Source: Beroe forskalii (lineage: Eukaryota; Ctenophora; Nuda; Beroida; Beroidae). Taken from it: 64,000 nucleotides of DNA. A model generated the notes under the pieces. The model was given only the letters and a program-made list of their open reading frames with translations. It did not search any database and had not been told where the DNA came from. Position numbers and translations under genes: made by a program. Positions 34,874-46,840 of this stretch are shown one piece after another. The DNA is taken from positions 620,001 through 684,000 of the forward strand of contig WFMF01000048.1 of NCBI GenBank assembly GCA_011033025.1, read 5' to 3'. Each line of letters starts with the position of its first letter. Position 1 is the first letter of the stretch.

Positions 34874-35679
34874 CCTTTAAAGCACCTCGTAGGTGTTTGG
34901 GTGATATCGGATAAATAGAATTAGATAATTTACCATGTCATCTCTAGCACGTTATTTCGAGCATCAGTCATTTCATGACAGCGAAACATACACAGGTTTC
35001 CAATTTAACACAGAGTGATTTCAATCATTATGTTCAATTTTAAAGGTAAATAACCGAAAAAGAAACCGGAAAAAATAAATAATTTTCCCGGTTTCGGTTT
35101 CGGTTTCGGTTTCCAAATTTGAAAAAACTCGGTTCCGGTTCGGTTCGGTTTTTTTGGATTCTGTCCAGCTCGGTTTCGGTTTCGGTTTCGGTTGGCCAAA
35201 AAGGGCCGGTTAACCGGTTTTTCGGTTTCGGTTCGGTTAACCGGTCGTTTCCTAATACCTACCCCCTCAAATCCTGCTCCTACCCCCTCAAAGACCACTC
35301 CCGCCCCCTCAAAGACTACTCCTGCCCCCTCAAAGACTACTCCTGCCCCCTCAAAGACCACTCCCGCCCCCTCAAAGACTACTCCTGCACCCTTGAAGCC
35401 TTCTACTGCCCCCTCGAAGCCTGCTCCTGCCCCTGACGCCCGTACTGGAGCAACTGGTGGCACTGCTGAGGGCTTACTCAAGAGAGCTCTGGCAATAAAT
35501 GCTAAGTTGCAGAGCAAAGCCAACGGCGCTAAATCATGAACTTTTGAGTTTTGCTGCCCAGCTTTTTCGGTGTTTGAAGACAGAGTGAATTTAATTGATG
35601 TATATTACGTCCAGACAGAAGTGTTAGTGGTTCTTCGGACAATTTATGTTTAATTCTGTTTAATTCTGTTTAATTCTGT

Positions 35680-36200
35680 CAAGTTGTGTCAGAGTAAAAT
35701 GGTGTAATGGTAAATTGGTGTCAGTGTTTACTGGTGTCAGGATAAAGAATTGTAAGAGAAAACTGGTGTCTGGGAAAAACTGGTGGCAGGGTGAAACGAT
35801 GACAGAGTAAAATGCTGTAGGTAAGGGTTATGTGGTGTCAGGGTTAATGGGTGACGGGTGTCAGGAAAAATTGGCGTGAGGGAAAACTGCCACCAGGGCT
35901 TAAAATGGTTTCAGAGTTTCAGGGTAAAATGTTGTCAGGGTTGAGTGGCGTCAGGTTTAACTTTTATTAAGTGGTTCCATAATAAAGTGGTTTCCGGGTA
36001 AAATGGTTTGCAGGTAAATTGGCGTCAGGGCAAAGTGGTGTCAGGGAAAACTGCAATCAGGGCCGGGCTTAGTGGTTTCTGGGTGAAGTGGTGTCAGAGT
36101 TGAGTGGTGTCAGGGTTAAGTGGTGCCGTATTAAAGTGGTGCCAGGGAAAAGTGAAGTCGGGGTAATGTGATGTTAGAGTAAAGTGGTGTCAGGAAACTT
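35680..36200 (+). repeat. Second degenerate GTGTCAGGGTAAAGTG array
   Basis: About 30 loosely conserved copies of the word seen at 27590-27990. It follows the ORF1 pseudogene stop (35539) after ~140 bp. Confidence 0.75.
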
Positions 36201-38649
36201 CTTCAAAAAGATGGTAAATTATCGGTATTATCGGTCAGATTTTATCGCCGATAACCGATAATTATTTTTCACGTTTTATTGCCGATTATATCGGTTGCAA
36301 ACCCTACTCTCTGCAACTGATATGTAATGTAGTGGCACCAAGGTGCCGGGGCATTCAAAAGTCTTGCCAATCCATGACTGACCGGTTCTCTCTTTTATAA
36401 AATTTGATTTTGGAATATGCGATTTTTCACTCTTGACAAAAACATATCTCAGTTTGCTGCTTCTTTGGACGTTGGCCGTGTATACTTTACCCTTCATAAG
36501 TTCATATAGGCTGCACTGCTGTAGTAGGCCTTGTCATTTAGAGTGTGCTGTGTGCACTTGGGTCTATGTGAACTTGAAGCGGAATAAAGATAAGACCAAC
36601 TTTACGTGCACTGAATAGAATTAGGTATTATGCTCGTAATATAGTATGGATAATACACTCATATTGCTCAATCTGATTGGTTTATGCACCAATCATCAGT
36701 TGACTGAATACTGATCTGTCTGATGGGTTAATGTTTCAATGCTTGGACCCCAGATCGATATCATAATTAATTGGTCGTCCCCAAAAATTTCAAAGGATGT
36801 CCTAATTGAATTAACTGCCATTAATTAGCGAATTTTTTGGAATTTACGAGAGTACAAGATGCATCATATAAATAAAGTAATCGCGTCAAAACAGCAACTG
36901 CAACATTAGCATCTGGTACCAATTATATAAAATTACAAATTATCCTAAGATTCAGTTAATCTGGCGATTTATGAATAAAAACCAGGATTTTTGAAACAAT
37001 TTGAACGGAACATTCTTTAGAACAGAACATGCTTGGATGGTCCCATGTAATAGATATCTTGAGAAAAAAGAAAATATGAAGCATAATATCCATAATTTAG
37101 CTAAATTATGTCGTCGATCGATGATATTCAGATTAGGATCTACTTTATTGAAGTACTCAAGTACTCAGCGACGTAAAATCAATGTGATTGAAATCGAAAA
37201 TTTATTAACATCCAATTAGTTAGCAGTGCGAAAAATTCAGTTTTGATATAGCAATGGCTCGGCTTTACAGCTCCCACTTTACAGCTTCTGCCAATTGCAC
37301 GAATTGCGACCTATCATGATAAAATTAGATTACATACTTACATAATACGCCATCTGAATATTATGGTATATGAATATTATCACAATCATTTTAAAGTTTT
37401 TGATCCTCCCTCATAGCCTTTCACATTTAACATATTCATTGCGGTTGAAAAAAATTAAAGTACTACATCGCATTATTATACACAAAGCTTGATATCCGCC
37501 AATATACCCACAAAATAAATCGGCGGTTAAAATGTCGTAATTATCATAGAAAGAGGTGTTGAGATGATTACGTTGAACCTTCACTTTTTCGCAACGAGGT
37601 GAGCAGAGGACAACATCAAATTCGATTAATTAAAGACGTCCTCCGATTCCAAAAATCATTAATATCATAGCTTTACGTATGGAAAGTTGGGAACGGCGCG
37701 ATACCGCGGGCGGGGGTAACGCTAGACTTATCGTCGGGAGTCCCAAGTAGAACACAAGAGAGAAAATTAGAGTACTACATCATATTATATGGCTCCCAAG
37801 CCCTTATTTGCTATCATGTACATAGTAGTATTGAAGGGTTACTAACCTGAACCAGGTTAATAACCCTTTATATTGAGTCCCTGAGACGGGTTATTAGTCC
37901 AGATCGACCGAATAACCCCAACGACATTAATATAAGAGTAAATTTTATCAATTGAACAATCTTAATCTTGGCTGCATAATCACATTCGTCGCAACAGCAA
38001 TTAGAGCTTCTCAGAGGAGTCAAAAATTAGGTGCTCTAAATCAGTCTTAATAACGAAATCCATGATAGCAAACGGCGATTGAAACACATACTGTTCATCC
38101 GGGCTTACAATTTATTTCCGGTATCACGGTTTGACATGACTCTGTACTCGAGAATCGAGATTCGAGATGAATCATGAACCACAATTAGAATGTTAAAACT
38201 TTCTGCCAAACAAATTAGCGGTAGACTCTTATAGCGTCATTATCATGCGTATAAACGTATACGTAGCGAATTCAAAGTACCGACCAAGCTCCCTTATAAT
38301 TATGTGATAGCCCAGGCTAATTCTGATGGAATTTTAAGAATTACCATGATGTTCAGGTGAAGAGGAAAAGGGTATCGCTTCATTAAGTTATCGATTCAAC
38401 ACATGAAGATGAACGAATTATCTAAACATCTAACTATAATCCGGTGTAATTCATTTTCATTCGGCCTGTAAATTCTGTGCTGTATATTAATTGAGTATTC
38501 GATACTTTAAAAACTAAATGTAATCAGCCCTGTGAATAAGATTACCAATGGCTCTTGCTTCCGGAAGTCTGCAGCTCCTATCGAAAGACCATTATTTTCC
38601 ATGTTTTAACTAGGTACGTTTTTAATGAGTGGTTTCGCCATATAATATC
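36201..38649. other. No gene recognised
   Basis: AT-rich DNA. TTATCGGT words near 36216-36295 resemble an eroded TIR end. A small AACCTGAACCAGGTT palindrome lies near 37846. Short open frames carry no motif. Confidence 0.4.
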
Positions 38650-38820
38650 ACTATTAACCTCAGTAGAGATAAGTAACATCTAGTTTTGAACTCGGCTTCG
38701 CCTCGTACAAAACACATCATTATTGAACTCGGCTTCGCCTCGTACAATAATGCATATATATGTCGCTCGCTGGCGCTCGCAACATATATCATGTTACTTA
38801 CCTCTACTTCGGTTAATAGT
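38650..38820. repeat. Cloverleaf palindrome B: outer stem plus three hairpins
   Basis: Outer stem 38650-38679/38791-38820 pairs at 27 of 30 positions. Three inner hairpins follow: 38683-38688/38708-38713, 38718-38725/38745-38752 and 38756-38763/38782-38789. The first two share the core GAACTCGGCTTCGCCTCGTA, but their distal stems differ and still pair (GTTTTG/CAAAAC against CATTATTG/CAATAATG). The core contains GGCGAAGCC on the minus strand. Confidence 0.88.
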
Positions 38821-39308
38821 TCTATATTATGTAGCATATTATACCACGATCACTGCATCAACCTCTAAAAATAATGCCATGTTGTGAGATATGGAAGGGG
38901 GGAAATAGGATGACATGTACCTACCTCTCTACCTATCAAGCATGGTGTACTATTTTCCAAAGAGCGAAAGTGAGTTTTTTTAGAACTTTTTCAATAAATA
39001 CTCAGTAATACCTATGACATAAAATTCTGTGAGATTTTGTCGTCCCCATTTAGACCTTCGTTCCCAATGATATCGATCAGGGGCTTGGACTGTGATTTAA
39101 TTACGTAATTTGCACAGCGCAAAAATTATATGGGCATGGAACAGGTTGAGCTGAAAAATATATTTTTCAGAAAAAATATGGCCATATTATTTCAGTGAAT
39201 TATTTGGCCATGGAACAAGAGGGTAATGTGTATCAATTGAAGTGCTTGTTGTTATTACGTAATTAAGAATTTAAATTAAAGATATCGATTCTATAGTGTA
39301 ATTGTCCT
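38821..39308. other. No gene seen
   Basis: AT-rich DNA. Near 39140-39225 a GGCATGGAACA / TGGCCATGGAACAAGAGGG pair resembles the ends of the 25498 element. Confidence 0.35.
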
Positions 39309-42300
39309 TTCAGAAAGGTACCCATAATAGGGTGGCGTAACTGGTGGCGTAACTGATGGTTCAGAAAGGTACCCATAATAGGGTGGTGTAACTGGTCGTT
39401 CAGAAAGGTACCCATAATAGGGTGGTGTAACTGGTCGCTCAGAAAGGTACCCATAATAGTGTGGTGTAACTGGTCGTTCAGAAAGGTACCCATAATAAGG
39501 TGGTATAACTGGTGGTTCGGAAAGGTACCCATAATAGGGTGGCGTAACTGGTCGTTCAGAAAGGTACCCATAATAGGGTGGTATAACTGGTGGTTCAGAA
39601 AGGTACCCATAATTGGTTGGTGTAACTGGTGGTTCAGGAAGGTACCCATAATAGGGTGGTGTAACTGGTGGTTCACGAAGGTACCCATAATAGGGTGGTG
39701 TAACTGGTCGTTCAGAAAGGTACCCATAAAAGGGTGGTGTAACTGGTGGTTCAGAAAGGTACCCATAATAAGGTGGTGTAACTGGTGGCCCAGACTCCTA
39801 AAAGGTACCCATGATAGGGTGGTGTAACTGTTGGTTCAGAAAGTTACCCATAATTGGTTGGTGTGACTGGTGGTTCAGGAAGGTACCCATAATTGGTTGG
39901 CACAACTGGTGGCGTAACTGGTGGTTCAGAAAGGTACCCATAATAGGGTGGTGTAACTGGTCGTTCAGAAAGGTACCCATAAAAGGGTGGTGTAACTGGT
40001 GGTTCAGAAAGGTACCCATAATAGGGTGGTGTAACTGGTGGTTCAGAAAGGTACCCATAATAGGGTGGTGTAACTGGTGGTTCAGAAAGGTACCCATAAT
40101 TGGTTGGTGTAACTGGTGGTTCAGAAAGGTACCCATAATCTCATAATTGGTTGGCGCAACTGGTGGTGAAACTGGTCGTTCAGAAAGGTACCCATAATAG
40201 GGTGGTGTAACTGGTCGTTCAGAAAGGTACCCATAATAGGGCACGGTGTAACTGGCCGTTCAGAAAGGTACCCATAATAGTGTGGTGTAACTGGTGGTTC
40301 GGAAAGGTACCCATAATAGGGTGGTGTAACTGGTCGTTCAGAAAGGTACCCATAATAGGTCGGTGTAACTGGTCGTTCAGAAAGGTACCCATAATAGGGT
40401 GGCGTAACTGTTGGCGTAACTGATGGTTCAGAAAGGTACCCATAATTGGGTGGTGTAACTGGTCGTTCAGAAAGGTACCCATAATAGGGTGGTGTATCTG
40501 GTCGTTCAGAAAGGTACCCATAATAGGGTGGTGTAACTGGTGGTTCAGAAAGGTACCCATAATAGGGTGGTGTAACTGGTCGTTCAGAAAGGTACCCATA
40601 ATAGGGTGGCGTAACTGGTGGCGTAACTGATGGTTCAGAAAGGTACCCATAATAGGGTGGTGTAACTTGTCGTTCAGAAAGGTACCCATAATAGGGTGGT
40701 GTAACTGGTGGATCAGAAAGGTACCCATAATAGGGTGGTGTAACTGGTGGTTCAGAATGGTACCCATAATAGGGTGGTGTAACTGGTGGTTCAGAAAGGT
40801 ACCCATAATAGTGTGGTGTAACTGGTCGTTCAGAAAGGTACCCATAATAGGGTGGTATAACTGGTGGTTCGGAAAGGTACCCATAATAGGGTGGCGTAAC
40901 TGGTCGTTCAGAGAGGTACCCATAATAGGGTGGTATAACTGGTGGTTCAGAATGGTCCCCATAATAGGGTGGTGTAACTGGTGGTTCTAAAAGGTACCCA
41001 TGATAGGGTGGTGTAACTGGTGGTTCAGAAAGGTACCCATAATTGGTTGGTGTAACTGGTGGTTCAGGAAGGTACCCATAATTGGTTGGCACAACTGGTG
41101 GCGTAACTGGTGGTTCAGAAAGGTACCCATAATAGGGTGGTGTAACTGGTGGTTCAGAAAGGTACCCATAATAGGGTGGTGTAACTGGTGGTTCAGAAAG
41201 GTACCCATAATAGGGTGGTGTAACTGGTGGTTCAGAAAGGTACCCATAATTGGTTGGTGTAACTGGTGGTTCAGAAAGGTACCCATAATCTCATAATTGG
41301 TTCAGAAAGGTGGTGGTGTAACTGGTCGTTCAGAAAGGTACCCATAATAGGGTGGTGTAACTGGTGGTTCAGAAAGGTACCCATAATTGGTTGGCGCAAT
41401 TGGTGGTGTAACTGGTGGTTCAGAAAGGTACCCATAATAGGGTGGTGTAACTGGTCGTTGAGAAAGGTACCCATAATAGGATGGTGTAACTGGTCGTTCA
41501 GAAAGGTACCCATAATAGGGTGGTATAACTGGTCGTTCAGAAAGGTACCCATAATAGGGTGGTGTAACTGGTCGTTCAGAAAGGTACCCATAATAGGGTG
41601 GTGTAACTGGTCGTTCAGAAAGGTACCCATAATAGGGTGGTGTAACTGGTCGTTCAGAAAGGTACCCATAATAGGGTGGTGTAACTGGTGGTTCAGAAAG
41701 GTACCCATAATAGGGTGGTGTAACTGGTCGTTCAGAAAGGTACCCATAATAGGGTGGTGTAACTGGTCGTTCAGAAAGGTACCCATAATAGGGTGGTATA
41801 ACTGGTGGTTCGGAAAGGTACCCATAATAGGGTGGTGTAACTGGTCGTTCAGAAAGGTACCCATAATAGGTCGGTGTAACTGGTCGTTCAGAAAGGTACC
41901 CATAATAGGGTGGCGTAACTGTTGGCGTAACTGATGGTTCAGAAAGGTACCCATAATAGGGTGGTGTAACTGATCGTTCAGAAAGGTACCCATAATAGGG
42001 TGGTGTATCTGGTCGTTCAGAAAGGTACCCATAATAGGGTGGTGTAACTGGTGGTTCAGAAAGGTACCCATAATAGGTCGGTGTAACTGGTCGTTCAGAA
42101 AGGTACCCATAATAGGGTGGCGTAACTGGTGGCGTAACTGATGGTTCAGAAAGGTACCCATAATAGGGTGGTGTAACTGGTCGTTCAGAAAGGTACCCAT
42201 AATAGGGTGGTGTAACTGGTCGTTCAGAAAGGTACCCATAATAGGGTGGTGTAACTGGTGGTTCAGAAAGGTACCCATAATAGGGTGGTGTAACTGGTGG

Positions 42301-45300
42301 TTCAGAATGGTGCCCATAATAGGGTGGTGTAACTGGTGGTTCAGAAAGGTACCCATAATAGGGTGGTGTAACTGGTCGTTCAGAAAGGTACCCATAATAG
42401 TGTGGTGTAACTGGTCGTTCAGAAAGGTACCCATAATAGGGTGGTGGTCAAAGTGTAACTGGTGGTTCAGAAAGAGTACCCATGTTTTGGCGTAACACAC
42501 CATATAACTGGTGGTTCAATGTTACCCATAATAGGGTGGTGTAACTGGTCGTTCAGAATTAAACCACCCATAATAGGATGGATGTAACTGGTGGTTCAGT
42601 GTGGTACCCATAAAAGGGTGGTGTTACTGGTGGTTCAGAAAGGTACCAGATAGTGCATTAGAATCACTGGTGGTTCAGAACGATATTTAATTTTATGTTA
42701 TAAATTATGGTTTTGAGTCTTGTAAAGTCAGAAAGGATTGAATAATTAGGATGAGATAATTGGTCGTTCAGAAGGTACCCATAATAGGGTGGTGTAACTG
42801 GTGGTTCAGAAATTCCTTAATTTGGCAATAAATTTCGTAACACAATAAATTGACTTAAATTGGTTAGAAAGGTACCCATAAAGGGTGGTTAACTGGTCGT
42901 TCAGAAAAAACCCATAATAGGTCATATATATAGTATTTGTTCTTAAAGTACCCAAAGGCGATGCCCAAAACCCTTAACAGGTGGTTCAGAAAGGATACCC
43001 CCATAAATTCCCCTACCATTTAACTGGTCGCTTGAAAGGTTATTTTGGGTGAAACCACTTGGTAGTTCAGACTCTGTACCCATATGGGGTGGTGTAACAG
43101 TATCAAGAACCATTCCCAACCCCTGGTGCTGTAACTGGTCGAAATTTCTTTAACATATTTAGGGTGGTAAAACTGCTCGTTCAGAAAGGTACCTGAAACA
43201 ATGTCAAAAGCTGATCAGATAATTAACTTAGTTTTGACAACTCATTATTGCAAAAACATTCTGAGTAAAAACCTTGTTACAGGTGGTGCAGAAATTTACC
43301 CAAAAAATCATTAGTAACATTCGGTTCAGAAAGGACCAGTGATGTTAAGTAACATTGTTTGGTTCAGAATGTTTTATAATTAAAAACCCATCGTGGTATC
43401 ATTAGATATCATAATCGTGTTAATCATGCTGTATATTGTTGAAACCCCATGTTACAGGTGGTGTAACTGGTGGTTCAAACATATTACTCAAGAATGGGAA
43501 GAATAGAAACTGGTGGTTAAGAAAAAAATCATCAACGTCACCTGGATGGAAACTTGGTGGTTCACCTGTAACAGAAGGTTACCCATAAAAGGGTGGTTAA
43601 ATTGACTAGGTAGTTCATGAAAATCAACTGGTAGTTAGCTCTTAGATATTTGAACACTGGTGGTTCAGAAAATTACCCATAGCGATGTTTTTGGTGTAAC
43701 TGGTGGTTCAGAAAGGTAACCATAATAACATCAGAATGGACATAATAGTACCCATAATAGGGGGTGTAACTGTGGTTTGAAAGATACCCATAATGTTATA
43801 ACTGGTCGTTGAGGTACCCAAATTTAACCAATTAAGAAAGCAAAATCTTAAATGGTTGTTCAGAACTTTAAACAAATGATTTAATAGGGTGGTTTAACTG
43901 GTCGTTCAGAAAATTACCCATAAAAGGTGGCCTTCTGGTCGTTCAGAGTGGTGTGATAATTTTGGCTTTGTTCACATTTGAAAGGGGCCCATAAAAGGGC
44001 ATTGTAACTGGTGGTTCAGAAAGGTCAACCCATAATTGGGTTGGTGTAACTGGTCGTTCATGCAATTACATGTTTTGGGTGGGAAAACTGCTATAAATAA
44101 CTGGTGGTTCAAAAGGTACCCATAATAGGGTGGTGAAACTGGTGGTTTTGAAAGGTACCCTAATAGGGTGGTGTAACTGGTGGTTCAGAAAGGAACAAAG
44201 TTTTCAATTGTGGTTAACTGGTGGTTAAGAAAAACCAACAATAGGGCAAATGGTAACCCTGGTAGTTCAATTAGTTAATGTTGGGTGCGGCAAAATATCA
44301 TATTTTTAGCATCTGATTTTCAACTGGTGGTTCAGAAAGGTACCCATAACAGGGTGGATAACTGGTCGTTCAGAAAGGTACCCATATCATACTGGTCGTT
44401 CAGAAAGGTACCCATAATAGGGTGTGTAACTGGTGGTTCAGAAAGGTAGATAATGGGTGGTGAACTGGTGACCTGTAAAAGGTACCCATAATATTGGTGT
44501 AACTGGTCGTTCAGAAAGGTACCCATAATACAGGGTTTGGTGTAACTGGTGGTTCAGAAAGGTACCCATACCCAGGGTGGTGTAACTGGTGGTTCGAAAG
44601 GTACCCATAATAGGGTGGTGTAACTGGTCGTTTAGAAAACCCATAATAAACTGGTCAGGTTGGAGGTCGTTCGAAAGGTACCATAATAGGGTGGTATAAC
44701 TGGTGGTTCGGAAAGGTACCCATAATAGGGTGGCGTAACTGGTCGTTCAGAAAGGTACCCATAATAGGGTGGTATAACTGGTGGTTCAGAATGGTCCCCA
44801 TAATAGGGTGGTGTAACTGGTGGCCCAGACTCCTAAAAGGTACCCATGATAGGGTGGTGTAACTGGTGGTTCAGAAAGGTACCCATAACTGGTTGGTGTA
44901 ACTGGTGGTTCAGGAAGGTACCCATAATTGGTTGGCACAACTGGTGGCGTAACTGGTGGTTCAGAAAGGTACCCATAATAGGGTGGTGTAACTGGTGGTT
45001 CAGAAAGGTACCCATAATAAGGTGGTGTAACTGGTGGTTCAGAAAGGTACCCATAATAGGGTGGTGTAACTGGTGGTTCAGAAAGGTACCCATAATTGGT
45101 TGGTGTAACTGGTGGTTCAGAAAGGTACCCATAATCTCATAATTGGTTGGCGCAACTGGTGGTGTAACTGGTCGTTCAGAAAGGTACCCATAATAGGGTG
45201 GTGTAACTGGTGGTTCAGAAAGGTACCCATAATTGGTTGGCGCAATTGGTGGTGTAACTGGTGGTTCAGAAAGGTACCCATAATAGGGTGGTGTAACTGG

Positions 45301-46231
45301 TCGTTGAGAAAGGTACCCATAATAGGATGGTGTAACTGGTCGTTCAGAAAGGTACCCATAATAGGGTGGTATAACTGGTCGTTCAGAAAGGTACCCTTAA
45401 TAGGGTGGTGTAACTGGTCGTTCAGAAAGGTACCCATAATAGGGTGGTGTATCTGGTCGTTCAGAAAAGTACCCATAATAGGGTGGTGTAACTGGTCGTT
45501 CAGAAAGGTACCCATAATAGCATAATAGGGTGGTATAACTGGTGGTTCAGAAAGGTACCCATAATAGGGTGGCGTAACTGGTCGTTCAGAAAGGTACCCA
45601 TAATAGTGTGGTATAACTGGTGGTTCAGAAAGGTACCCATAATAGGGTGGTGTAACTGGTGGCCCAGACTCCTAAACGGTACCCATGATAGGGTGGTGTA
45701 ACTGGTGGTTCAGAAAGGTACCCATAATTGGTTGGTGTAACTGGTGGTTCAGAAAGGTACCCATAATTGGTTGGCACAACTGGTGGCGTAACTGGTGGTT
45801 CAGAAAGTCAGAAAGGTACCCATAATAGGGTGGTGTAACTGGTGGTTCAGAAAGGTACCCATAATACTATAATAGGGTGGTGTAACTGGTGGTTCAGAAA
45901 GGTACCCATAATTGGTTGGTGTAACTGGTGGTTCAGAAAGGTACCCATAATCTCATAATTGGTTGGCGCAACTGGTGGTTTAACTGGTCGTTCAGAAAGG
46001 TACCCATAATAGGGTGGTGTAACTGGTGGTTCAGAAAGGTACCAATAATAGGGTGGTGTAACTGGTCGTTCAGAAAGGTACCCATAATAGGGTGGTGTAA
46101 CTGGTCGTTCAGAAAGGTACCCATAATAGGGTGGTGTAACTGGTCGTTCAGAAAGGTACCCATAATAGGGTGGCGTACCTGATGGTTCAGAAAGGTACCC
46201 ATCATAGGGTGGTGTAACTGGTGTTCAGAAA
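39309..46231 (+). repeat. 39-bp satellite array 2
   Basis: Same unit and orientation as array 1. Units alternate GGTGGTTCAG and GGTCGTTCAG variants, with insertions such as GGCGTAACTGGTGGCGTAACTG and AATTGGTTGGCGCAACTGG. Blocks of several hundred bp are reiterated (40990-41296, 44836-45142 and about 45690-45950 share the same order of variants), indicating higher-order units. Long frames on both strands are artefacts. The right edge at about 46231 abuts a truncated LINE. Confidence 0.95.
42480..44690 (+). repeat. Decayed core of satellite array 2
   Basis: Here 39-bp units survive only as scattered fragments (AACTGGTGGTTCAGAA, GGTACCCATAA) separated by irregular AT-rich insertions and deletions. 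Regular units lie on both sides. Either old sequence trapped in a homogenised array or consensus error. Confidence 0.7.
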
Positions 46232-46838
46232 AGCTCTCATTATAGATATCCCTAGTCAACACAAAGTCTAGAGTGCCTCCACAGATATGAGTAGGTTCCT
46301 GTATATGTTGTTGAAGATTATACTCTGACATTATTGCCATAAATTTCATGGTATCTGGGTCATTTTCCTTCTCATAATGAATGTTGAAATCTCCAGCAAT
46401 CACCAATTTCCCATTTGCCTCACACATGTATGACAAAAGATCATTGAATTCCTCAAAAAATTCCTTGGTGTTTCCATGTGCACCAGTTCCAGAGCGATAT
46501 ATGCAGATTATTCTGAGATTTTCATTGGTCTGGGATTTTGCAAAGCATTCTATGTGCTCAAATGACTTGTAAACTTTGCAGTATTTCTTAGATATTTTTA
46601 TGTTCTTCTTGAAAACAACAGCGACACCACCCCCACGGCCAGGTCTTGAAACATGGTGAATTAGGTAACCAAACTCTTTCATTTCTGCTATTTTGGAAGA
46701 ATCACCTTTTCTAAGCCATGTTTCTGTTAGGAGACAAAAATCTATATCAAGATCTTTCAGGTATTCCATAACAGCCATGGTTTTATTGCACAATGACCTA
46801 GGATTAAAAACACAAACATTTAGTATATGACATGATTT
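46232..46838 (-). pseudogene. LINE 2 ORF2: endonuclease fragment truncated by the satellite
   Basis: The minus-strand frame begins within the end of ORF1 (overlap in another frame) with HILNVCVFNPRSLCNK, then LLTETWL (catalytic Glu), GGGVAVVFK, IICIYRSGTGAHG, VIAGDFNIHYE and GGTLDFVLTRD. These are successive motifs of the LINE apurinic-like endonuclease. The frame then runs directly into the 39-bp satellite near 46231. The SDH motif and the whole reverse transcriptase are missing. A recombination or array expansion boundary is likely. Confidence 0.88.
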
Positions 46839-46840
46839 CC

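Larger units (their letters stand above)
30109..35254. mobile_element. 5.15-kb TIR element (hAT-like ends) splitting the PTPSNPA array
   Basis: TAGGAAACGACCGGTTA at 30109-30125 is exactly inverted at 35238-35254 (17 bp). CGGTTTCGGTTTCGGTT subterminal repeats lie on both sides (30140-30330; 35085-35240). Flanks GCTCCTAC and ATACCTAC agree at 5 of 8 positions. TAGG-type ends, subterminal CGGTT repeats and an 8-bp site fit hAT-like non-autonomous elements (inference). Its interior holds a 12-bp satellite and at least three further elements. No transposase is seen. Confidence 0.78.
28018..35539 (+). pseudogene. LINE ORF1-type pseudogene in three pieces
   Basis: Piece 1 (28018-28213) encodes a coiled-coil-like start and SKNIILFGVKEDD, the first strand of an RRM-like ORF1 domain. 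Piece 2 (about 29410-30108) continues with LFCKVGEKPHV, RLGRKNTDRPRPIKV and, after a frameshift near 29560-29610, VFVAPDLTHEEREERKKL and HHFYISRGEVWC. It then enters a Pro/Thr/Ser-rich 7-residue repeat (PTPSNPA). Piece 3 (35255-35539) carries more of the same repeat and a C-terminal tail ending in stop. Insertions at 28223-29400 and 30109-35254 separate the pieces. The RRM-like and 'EEREERKKL' signature is typical of invertebrate LINE ORF1 proteins. RT has not been found nearby. Confidence 0.78.

Noticed and set aside
39263..46182. Long repeat-encoded frames on both strands, up to 410 codons
   Set aside because: Same satellite artefact as in array 1.
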